From Beroe forskalii (taxonomy: Eukaryota > Ctenophora > Nuda > Beroida > Beroidae), in NCBI GenBank assembly GCA_011033025.1, contig WFMF01000645.1:17478-81477 (forward strand): 64,000 nucleotides of DNA, in the 5' to 3' direction. How positions within the stretch are numbered: position 1 is the stretch's first letter; every line of letters starts with the position of its first letter. The notes beneath the pieces were generated by a model that saw only the letters and a list, made by a program, of their open reading frames with translations, made no database searches and was not told the origin of the DNA. The position numbers and the translations under genes were made by a program. Below are positions 43,624-54,600 of the stretch, one piece after another.

Positions 43624-45970
43624 CTCGAGTTTACGTTTGTGCCCAGCTCTGAGTTGCTCCAACAGAATGGTAATCACTGGTTCGTTACCTCGGACTATGT
43701 CACGTGGTGCGATCGTACCAATCACCAGGTTGTTTGCCTGAACACAAGGAATTGTTTTGTAAGTAAAGAAAATTAGTAAGTTCACGAGTTGAAGAAGATA
43801 GCCACATGATCTTCGAAGTCTTCTTGAGCTTTGATTTGATAAGAAGTTGATATTCTACTCCTGATTAAGTCTTCTACCACCTTTTGCATAATCACATGAA
43901 ACTTTTCATTGAAATTGAATCAGAATAGAGATCTTCAACCGGGACGATGACGTCCTAAAATCATACCTTGCAGAAATTGAGGCATTTGTCAATATTTGGC
44001 AGGATTTCCACTCTCAATTTGGGATCCTTGTTCAGGTCCGGTACTTTTTCATCGGCTGAAGAATGAGCAATTACTTTGGTGCCTTCATCAGTCATGCTAT
44101 GACCCATTTGTTTATACGTGGATCAATCAAAAGATCTATCGAAAGAATGCCGAAAGATCTTGAAAAATTCCTTGATTTTGAAAAAATCCTGTAGAATGTA
44201 AGAGCTGTAGCTGAAAGTATGAATCTCTCACCAATGGCATGAATGAGTTGACCCAGAGTCCGACCGTCTTTCAGCGCATCATGAATGGAAAAGACAGGTA
44301 CGTAATCACGTAACTTGAGTACGGAGTTAGCCCACTGAGTTAGTTCTTTCTTTACTGCGGGGTCTTCCTGGTGCTCCTCAGGTACACTAGACCTAGGAGA
44401 AGATAGGATTTTTAAGGAAATGACAAATCTCAGTGAATAGAATGTCGAGGGCGGGCGATTGGGTAGTCGTTAGAACAGAGGATTTTTAAGGGCAATAATT
44501 TTCTAAGTGAGAAACATTTCATGTTAAAATTTGAGTAAGACAAATTTTGAGTTTAAACTTACGAGGTTTGGGAGACTTCCTCATCACTTTTCTGACGGTT
44601 GTTTGTTTCCTGAAGAGAAATGAATCAATTGCCTCATCAAAAACTTCAATATAACCAATCACCTATTAAAGTATGCTAAAATATATGCTGAAGTAAATAC
44701 TCTATCTGACAAATAGAAATAAACCCGCGATAGCTCAGAATGTTTAGCGTGACCTTAACAGAACAAGTCAAAATGGGAGGTTAGCGATAGCGAATCGAAA
44801 AAGAACCCAGATTAGTTACTTTGATATTGGGCAGTCCCAAGATAATCCCGAAAACCATGCAGATTGCAGAAAGTTAGTTAAAAAGTTCGTTAGCATAGAT
44901 TGGTAGCATTTATTGAGCTTATTAGTAACTTTCAGCTTAAAGATGGGGGTCTTACAGTGGCTCGGTTGAGCGTGCAAGCGTCCAGAAGATCCTGAAATGT
45001 GTGTTAAAACGTAACCCTAGCTGACAATTTGAAGACCCTTTCAGCGGGCGAATTCAAATTCAATCAAACCAATGATAGTAGATTTCCAAAATGGGTTTGC
45101 TCGAATAATTCCAAAACTTGTTTATATCGCAAAGGAAAAACTGGAAAAATTGTCTCTTTGTGTCTCTTACCTCATCTGGGAGGCACAACTCAATGTCATC
45201 AATCTGCATATCTCCCATATTATTATTATTGTTAATCTTGTTGTTGTCACTGCTTCCACCCTGCGAGATGAAAATTTAGCACCAAAACATCCCAGAAACA
45301 GCCATTTGTTTTAAAAATTTAAAAAAGTTGCGCACGAAAAATCAATACAAAATCGCCATTAACCCTGATTTTCCGCGATTGTGCAAGACAAATTTGCACA
45401 AATTTGTCATTCTATGTCTAAATAAACAATGATTTTTCTTTTCCACCATCACTGATCTTTGATAAAATTGTACCTGAGACTTGTGTGAACCCTCCTCTTC
45501 CGACTCGGAATGTTGTTTGTTGTTTTCATCAGAGAATTGTTTGTTGTTGTCCCTTCTTCGAGATTCTTTATGTTCTTCTTGCGACCTGAACGAGATATTT
45601 CAAAAGCTGAAACACACAACTTCTTGAAATAAACTAAACAGCTATCTTACACGTGATCAGCCTTTATCATTTAAAACATTCACTCCTGATCCCCTTTCTT
45701 TCTAATAAATTCTAAATTTGGGGCAAAATGATATTATGCTCAATAATGAAACATTTCGCAACTCCTATACCTATTAGAATCGAATGACTTGTGACTCCGT
45801 TCTGAACACCCAGACAGATTGCTCTTCTTGTCCTCATTGCTGTCTTTGGGGGGTGTTTCCCGCTTCTTCTTGCCTCTGCGTCGAGGTGTCTGTGACTTCG
45901 GCTCGTCGAATGTTATTTGGAAGGCGGTGCCCGGTTTGGCTGGAGGCGGAGTGAATGCCTCTTCGTGTCT
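43624..45970 (-). CDS. partial duplicate of the CEP170-like gene, CH end
   Basis: Eight minus-strand exons: 45970-45771, 45585-45474, 45260-45171, 44991-44956, 44609-44563, 44392-44232, 44055-43967, 43737-43624. They reproduce the last eight exons of the plus-strand gene with all phases kept. The protein is the same apart from one extra Asn in a poly-Asn tract (exon 45260-45171 is 90 nt against 87). No upstream FHA exons are present on this side. It is either a truncated paralogue without its own start or the second haplotype of the same locus. Confidence 0.8.
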
Positions 45971-46193
45971 CTGAAAAAGGGTTCTTAGGTTATACACTGC
46001 TGTTCAAGGAAACAGCATAAAATTCATAGAATACGTGTCGAAACAAAACATGATAGGTGCTCGAAGTCACTTTTTTATGCCTGAAGTGTCCTAGTGAAGA
46101 TGATGGCGCATACAAATTAATTTCTTTTCTTTCAAGCAAATTTTACAGAAGAAATTCCACTTTGGTGGCCAAAGGAATTTAAACAATTTTATA

Positions 46194-46360
46194 CGGTAAA
46201 TACACACTTGGGTGTGTAATTACCACATTAATTCCACGAGCTTGCGAGTGGAATTCATGCAATAAATGCACGAGCTTGCGAGTGCATTTATTGGAGTAAT
46301 TGTACGAGCTTGCGAGTGCAATTACGATGGTAATTTACACACCCAAGTGTGTATTTACTG
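46194..46360. mobile_element. foldback MITE (family F) with internal 15-bp repeats
   Basis: Terminal repeats GTAAATACACACTTGGGTGT and ACACCCAAGTGTGTATTTAC are complementary over about 29 bp. Inside, ACGAGCTTGCGAGTG occurs three times, each flanked by its own small inverted repeat (ATTCCAC/GTGGAAT, ATGCAC/GTGCAT, ATTG/CAAT). It sits exactly where the right duplication arm is interrupted. TA flanks are possible. Confidence 0.8.
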
Positions 46361-47424
46361 TATTATTACCCTGCCATATACGCATCAATCAAAGTAGACG
46401 GTTTGAAACTTAAGTATTCGGACTCAATTTTTTATGAATAATGTGTGCACTATTTCATAATTGAAACAGGCGAGAATTTTGGACAAATTTGCCAGTGATT
46501 TGTAAAAGTCAGAATCACATCATCATCGTATCCGGGTCAATTCAGGGAATAAGTTCAAAAATCCAAATGATACAACCAGCGCCCAGCATTGATACATACT
46601 GTTAGTGTATGACGTAGTGTATGTATATGTACGTCACAAGAAGTTTATTTTGATCTTTCATTGCCATAAAAAAGTACTCAATCGAAAACAAAACAATTCG
46701 CACCACAAACATTAATAACAACTGACTCGAGAGCTACAATCTTATGCGGATCTCGTATAGAATCTGCCCTTAAAGAAAAACACGATCACATGTGAATGCA
46801 GTCAGCTAAATCTTTAGAGTGCATCAAAATGTATGTATGTACTCCTCAGTTGAACAATATTAAGTTTTGTGCCATAATCATTATCTTCATCCCGATCTAA
46901 AATAAGTAACGAACACTGACAGATAGAAACGACGGCGCACAGAAATAATGAAGTTGAATTTGATAAACGGAGCAATACACCCTAAATATGGCGCCACAAG
47001 TCTGCGTTATATCTCTAAGACTAGATAAATAAACATTGAAACACGGATGGAGTTATCAAGCCCGTCTGGGTGGCGCCATTTACTTTATCTTGTGCTACCG
47101 AATGTGCCACTAAGAATATAACATATATCGTACCGAACATTTTGTGCTCCTTATCGCTATTTTATCTTGTTTTACAGTATATCTTGTTTTACGGTCAAGA
47201 ATAGATTATATCGAATCGTTTTTAATATGAAAAGTGCGATAACAGATATCATGGGAGCTTATTATTCTCCTATTTACATCCGCACAGAGATAGCAAATAG
47301 GTTAGAATAAATTTACAGACCCTGTGGGCGATATTCCAGAAAAATTATAAAAAGTATTAAAGCAGGGGATAAAGGGAAAAAACCGGGTGTGTACCAAATT
47401 TCCACGACTTGGGGAATTATGCTA
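46361..47424. other. unique sequence present only in the right arm
   Basis: About 1.06 kb, AT-rich, no exon recognised. TTTTATCTTGTTTTACAGTA-type short repeats lie near 47160. It is the better-quality template of the error-rich block that follows. Confidence 0.7.
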
Positions 47425-48690
47425 AAATGCAAATATATTTATTTGGAGTAATTACGACCGAGTAATTGGGGTGGTAATTCACCCAAGTTTTTGTTTATTT
47501 CCCTGCCTACCTCAAACAAAGCGCGGTTTGAAAAATACGAACTCCTGTTTATGAAAAAAATAATATTTAACGAAACAGGGGGAAATTTGGCAAATTTTCC
47601 CGTGATTTGAAAGTCAGAATCCATCATCATCGTAGGGGCAAATTTAGCGAAAAGTTCAAAGTCCCAAAAATTTCAAAGGCCCGCATTGATACATACTGTT
47701 TTTAAAATGATTAAATTTTGTATTTAAAAAAATTTTGACTTTTTTTAAAAAATGAAAGATGAAATTAAACAAGGGCAAACTTTTAAACTCAAACTTTAAA
47801 AAAATTGGGTAATTAAATGCAGACATAAAAAAAAAAACACGTAGGGGAAAGGTCACTAAATCTTTTGGGCCCCAAAATGTTTTCCCAGTTGAAAAATAAA
47901 ATTTGGCCCATTTTCTTCATCCCGATCAAAAAAAAAAAATTTACAGATAAAAAGAGGGAAATAATTAGGAATTTGTAAAACGGGGAAAAAACTTTGGGAC
48001 AAACTCTCATCTCTAAAATAGATAAATAAACAAAACACGGGTAAAATTATGCCCTCTGGGGGGGCCCTTTGGTGATACGTTTTTCTATCTATTTTTCTTT
48101 TTCTTGTTTTCCCCTTTTTTTTTTTACATTGTGTATTGTCCATATTTATTTTTTCTTGCGAATTTTAAGAAATAAATATATCGGAAATTTCTTCCCTTTT
48201 TCCTATTTTATCTTGTTTTAAATACATATATAGTATTAGGGTTTTAGAAAACTTTTTTAAAGAAAGTGAAAAAGATATCATGGAGTTTTTTTTCCTATTT
48301 AAAAGAAAAAATAGGTTGAACAAATGGCGTTTTAAAAAGTAATTTAAATAGTTTCAACAGGGGAAAAAATTTAAAATTTAAAAATTCCCGTTGAGGTTGT
48401 AATTAAAACTTGACATAATTCAACTTGGGGCGGGGGTTAATATTAAAAACGAAATAAAAACGGGGGTAATAAAAAAAAATTAAGAAAAAAATTTAATTTG
48501 TCATTCACAGGGGGGCCCAATACCTTGGTGAAATGATCAAAACAAAATTTGCGCCTTACGCAAAAAATCAAATTTTTTTATGAAACTGTTTTGGATTAAA
48601 TGATTTTTTCTTAATAAACCGAATTTTCAAAAACCGGTTCTGTCAAAAAAAAATCGAAATTGAACAAAAAAACGTTTTTCCGGGTTTAAA
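47425..48690. repeat. error-rich duplicate block
   Basis: 47425 to about 48400 repeats 46283 to about 47380 in the same orientation but with many substitutions and homopolymer runs (for example CATTGATACATACTGTT, TTCTTCATCCCGATC and AGATAAATAAACA align). About 48470-48680 matches the reverse complement of 35040-35270 (TTAATTTG, GTCATTCACA, TTACGCAAAA, AAAACCGG). Runs of A, T and G are expanded throughout. The pattern looks like an uncorrected read, not ordinary divergence. Confidence 0.8.
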
Positions 48691-48694
48691 AGCC

Positions 48695-51600
48695 ACTCCA
48701 CTTCCTGACTACGTTCAGCAGGTTCTGCTTGAAGGGCCGGATGCTGAGTCGGAACCACTGGTCAAACACGTACACGTCAGGGAGGGCTGCCACCTCGTCA
48801 TACAGTGTCTCGTACGTGTCCATCTGAAGAAGTGAGTACGTTACAGTACGTGTCCATCTGAGGGAGGGGAAAGCGTTTAATTTATAGTGTGAGGTCGGAG
48901 GTTCTGCGATAGGAGTCGGAGTTTCTGCAATAGGCGAGATTTTGGTAGGTCACGAACCATGAAAATTAGCACCAATTTTTCAAACTTTGATCGTTGAATC
49001 GCGTGATCAAAACGATCGCAGAATCTCTCCATTGACCACCCCTGCCACATACCTGTTCCTTGAACTGTTCGAGGGTGGGCGGGGACTCCGGGACGCCCTC
49101 CTCTCCCGCGTTCTCGATCTCCTCCTGCGTCAGCACGTGGTTGTAGAGCAGGAACTGGCGCAGGAACTCCGCCCGGTTCTCCGTCCACAGGTACGAGTAG
49201 TTCTCGAACTGGTTACGTTGCTCGATCGCCTAAAAACAGGGGGATGAAGCGTGATAGAACTGGTTACGTTGCTCGATCGCCTAAACACAGGGGGGATTGA
49301 AGCGTGATAGAACTGGTTACGTTGCTCGATCGCCTAGAAACAGGGGGGATGAAGCGTGATAGAACTGGTTACGTTGCTCGATCGCCTAAAGATAGAGGAA
49401 TGAAGCGTGATAGAACTGGTTACGTTGCTCGATCGCCTGAAAACAGGGGGGATGAAGCGTGATAAAAAGTAAATTATATGAGTATGTGGAGCAGGAAAAG
49501 GAGAAAAGAGCAATTTTTCTTCGATGTCGTTCCACAGAATTCAAGTCACTGGTCACGATTCACGATTGATCAAGTAGTCGAGTCATGTGTGTCAAAGCTT
49601 AGACCTAAGTTAATGACCATGGTACGTGACAAATGACAATACACTGCTTTCGAATTTCTTTGCCAAATTATCTTAACCATATCATCAAATCAAATATTGT
49701 TGCCAAATATCTACAGACAGATTTGATCCACCTCATGCACTGCAATGTAAACCATTGAAGGATCTGCTTATAAATGTTTGACGAATTTCATGGAATTTAA
49801 TTTCTCAAAAATAATGTCGAGAACGCTTTTGTCTTACTTTCTTACCTGATTCTGTCTACTACTGAATTTCTCTTCATTTTAAATTTATTCCAGAATCAAA
49901 TTTCTCATTTTTGCATGATCTTTATTGCAATCTCCAATTTCTATAATTATTATACGCATTCCATGTTTCCATAATATGAGCAAAATACCAGTACCCCTGT
50001 CAGTTCATGTCTAAATACCTTGTTGATGACAGCTGACACACGATCCATTAAGTCATGTCTCATCTCGCTGAGATCCAACATGTCGTCCAACTCGATCTGG
50101 TAGTGATCCATGCCGTTGTGCTTTGCGATACGCGGGATCAGGGATGACAGCTTGTACGCATCGTCCACAATCCCCTCGATCAGCTCCATGAAGCCGTCCT
50201 CGGATCCGTACTCCAGAGATGGTACGAATACCATGTCCGGGATTGCTAGCTCTAGTCTGAGAGGGAGGAAGGGATTAAGAGGGATGGTAGGAAAACCATA
50301 TCCGAATTTCTAGCTCTAGACCAGGATAATATCTTTAAAATCCATTCCCTGTTAAGTAGTAGTGGTAATAATGTTGCGATATACACGCCTCTTGTTGTAA
50401 TATTATAATAGTCTCACGTATATTTAACATAGCTCCTCTGCGAATTACATCCCTTGATATCTAGCGTCTCTCACATACACTTTATAGACATGCTAAATGA
50501 AAAACCCATCTATTACATGAGCTCTATTTGATAAATCTGACACCGCATCAATATTATATTGTCTCTACATGAGCATTACCTTAGTGGTAGAAATTATGAT
50601 GTGTACTTATTATGACGAATGAAATTATGATCGGTACTTATTATGATGGAAAAATTTTGGGATAAAAACAAACCTTTTTGGCAAACAACCAGTGGAATGA
50701 AATTTCATTATTTTTCGAACCATTTTACCCGGCCCTTTGAACCAAATTTGTCCAGAATCCTCCTAAAAAGTAAAATTGGTCAAAAATCATGAAGCCTTGA
50801 TGCCGGCTATTTTCTGACAAAATCATTTCTTTCAGCATGATTAACATCCATAATTGTGCCAACTTTCAACAACATGGTGATTGGGAAGTTAATGTTATGT
50901 GAATAACATGCCTGCACATTCACATATTGTTATTTGACAGATGTTGTTTTTTGATAAGGTCTGGCAGTAAGGTAGCTTATATTTTGAAGGTAAGGGCCTT
51001 GATGATAGGTATCTGTTTCTCAACTAATTGAGTGAAACTTCGTTATTTGTGGCAACTCCATGATATTGATTTTGAGAATTTTGCTGATTGAAGTTGTATT
51101 ACAAAGATGTGAAAAGGGCCTAAGAGCCAAACATAATCTTGGGCAACATGGTCATCCTGGTTGTTTCAACATGTTTTCAAAAAGTCTAAATAATGGTCGA
51201 ATTTTGAAAAAGTACAAATTATGATCTGTAGAAATTATGATGTGTAGAATTTATGATGCGTACTGATTATGATCATTTTGAGAAAATAATCATAATTAGT
51301 ACGCATCATAATTTCTACCACTAAGGTATATAAAATCCATCTTTGCTAATTCACATGCCGATTTATCATGCGTCTTCTTTGTATCCTTATGTAATCGATA
51401 GCCCCAAGATGAATATTATTCACAGTCATCCCCCAAACCACAGCTACATATAAAGATATACCTTAGTACCAGAAATATAGGCGACAAGAAATTAAGGCGA
51501 TTTTGGAAAAATCGCCTTAATTTCTTGTCGCCTTAATAATTGATCGTTTAAATATCTGGTAGTCTTAATTTTTTAAAGACTTTATTTTCAGTTATTTTTT

Positions 51601-54600
51601 CCCCAATCGACTTTTTCAATTTAGCAACATATTAAATAACTTAATAGCCAGTTATCAGTGCAACTTTTGGTATCACTGACGATGTGGCACGATGTAAGGA
51701 TGTCGATGGCTGACTCTAAATGTTCATTGATCCGCTTGAAAAAGCTCATGATATGATGTAGAGTATTTTGAAATTTTGAAGGCCCACTGTAACAAGATTT
51801 TTTTTGCATTTTCGTTAAATTTCATATTTATTTCATAAGTTCATAGCCATTTTAAATTAAAAAAAAATCGTTTATTTTCGGAAAAAATCAATTTAAACTC
51901 CAGGTAAAAATCGCCTTAATATCTTGTCGCCTTAATATCTTGCGCCTTAATTATTAGTCGCCTATATTTCTGGTACTAAGGTAACCTACAAATATGCGAA
52001 ACACGTTCGACTATTATATTACTTTAGCGAAAGCCATTCATAACACATCTAAATTTATCATACTCCTGGCTACGCCAGTCGGATGATAAATTAGATATAA
52101 ATATTTCGTAGCAAGCTACTCAATATTTATATCCTATTACATACTCATTTCATTCGTATGTAATAGAGATATGTTAATTCTTGGTCTTTCGCTAAAGTAC
52201 ATATAACAGAAGATATTGAATCCAATCAAATAATAAAGCCCTCCACTGCAATAATTGCAAATTATAAACCCTCCGCTGCAATCGGAACGGCATTATTTCG
52301 CAACTCTTCCAGACTGTGATATCACGGTTGATAGCCTTTTACTTGTTATACCTAGCCTCCATGAGGGGCATGACATATTGCTAACCTAGCCTCCATGAGG
52401 GGTATGACATGTTGCTAATCTAGCCTCCATGAGGGGCATGACATCGTTCCCTGCAGGTTCCGTGTTCTCGAGGAGGTATGCCAGGGAGCACTGGACGGCG
52501 TTGAAGAACCCATCCAGGATCATGTCATCCACATAGTCGAGGTAGTTCCTCCAGTGGTCGCTGTCCTCGGTGGCTTTGAAGAGACCGAGGTTGGTGGCTA
52601 CGATCTCCTGGATCTTCACGCCGTCTTGCTTGATCAGGTTGTACCGGTTCTCCAGGTTAGCCGCCCGGTCCTGAGAAGGAAGAGGTAAAAGCACTGATGA
52701 TGGGAGGGAAGTGATTTTATTTAATGGGAAGGAAGTGATTCTGAATAATGGGAGGGAAGTGATTTTAATATTGGTAGTTTTATTCTTTCTATTATTACAA
52801 TTAACTAGCTCAATTCAAGGAGCCATTTTAAACAAATTGATTTAGATTAGAATTGTGTGAACTTCTTGCAAATTTTTGAGTGTAAGTAAACCATATTTAA
52901 CGCTTCTTCAGATATCATGAAATACTGCAGAAGCTTGACATTATTCATAGAGGAGCAATGTCAGTGGATTGCGAACTATTTTATCTTAAAATCATATCTT
53001 CAGTGTTATGCGTTATCATAGCCAAATTATGCCCATCAACGTTCAAGATCGAGACGTTCAACAGGAAACAATTTATCTGTCTCTGCATAACTGCCCTTGC
53101 ATAGTTCATCTACTTTGCATGGTAGCAGATGTTTCACATTATTCGCTAATTTGTGACCACTGACTGCATCTAAATAGCAGATATTAAATAAACTAGAACT
53201 TCCCGACGTTTTTATAATATGATAGTCTATGATACAGAGGCTCTTCCTGTATTGATTTGGACCCTCACTTTTTTAGTTCGAATCTATACCGGAATTACAT
53301 CCCACGAGCTGCTTCCTCCGGAAGTTTTCCAAAATGCTTAAAATGACCCACGATAGGCGCGTTTTTATGTATTTTTCACAGATGAAGGCATGATATATCG
53401 GTACTCACATCGAGGTTAAGGAGTCCCTCTTCTCCTTTCTCTCGTATAGCGGGTAGTCGCACCACTTAGCCATGATGGTGTTCATGGACTCCACATTATC
53501 CTTGGCAGAGGATACTCGCTGCTCTAGACCTCCAGTTGTCTGGCGTGTCTCCTCGATATACTCCCACACAGCTAGGGGATATTATGTTAGGTTTAGATTA
53601 TTATTATTAATTCCCATCCAAGAAAATACCCTGGCAATAACATTATCCAGCCTCCCGTCCTGGGCCTCATGTTAGGTTTTTGGATCTCTTGTAGATCCGT
53701 CCCCGTTGATTTTTATTTATGTTAAGTTTTTTGGCGTTTGTTGCTTGCTCCTTATTTTTCACTCATCAGAAGTTTTTACTTTTGACTTCTTATTTCGTTG
53801 ATTGTTTTATAAATTCTAAAAACTGTGATCTAGGTACCTACCCTGAGTAACGTGATGAAAATTCACTTTTTCGATAATTCATCATATTCTAGCATATTAT
53901 TTTGGCGAGAACTATCTCGGTGATCTCCTATAGTTGTGCCCACATTGTGGTCTGGTCCCGGAAATAAGGTGTTCTTATTTCACATGTAGGACTATTTCGA
54001 TGAAATTTAACGACTTTATCGCCCCGTTTTCTTATCGCCCCGAAGAAAGCTTTTGCTTTTTGACTCGCAAAAAGGCACACGTCTTTAAGCTAAGAATCAC
54101 GATCTGAGCTTTTAATTATGATCGTTCAAGAACACAGGTTAGCTGTTTAATCCGGCATTTAATCTTAGTACTCTAGATTAAGTAACAATTTAATCTGATT
54201 AGCCCCTGAACGCTGACCCGTTTATCATAGTGGATGGTTGAGTCACGTGACCATGGGTCTGGATGACACGTGACCTTGGGTCTGGATGACACGTGACCTA
54301 CTGACGTAACTTTACCTTCGCTCTTCCAGTTGAGACTGGTGATAGCCCTGTCTAGCTGCACGTCCAGGTGTCCAAGCTGTCCCTCAATCAGAGGGTACTC
54401 CACGTCAAGGATCGTTTCACGGACCTTGTTATACCTGGCGAGGTGTGGTGTCAGAGTAATGCGGTGTCAGGGAGGTGTGGTGTCAGAGTGATGTGGTGTC
54501 AAAGTGGCGTGGTGTCAGAGTGTCTTGGTGCCAGAGTAGTGTGGTGTCAGAGTAGTGTGGTGTCAGGGAGGAGTGGTGTCAGAGTGGTGTGGTGTCAGAG

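Larger units (their letters stand above)
41952..46190. repeat. right arm of large inverted duplication
   Basis: Reverse complement of 35290-39378 with small indels. It stops at the TTTAAACAATTTT boundary (46190), where the foldback element at 46194 begins. The homology resumes at 48470-48680, so about 2.28 kb is present only in this arm. Confidence 0.9.
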
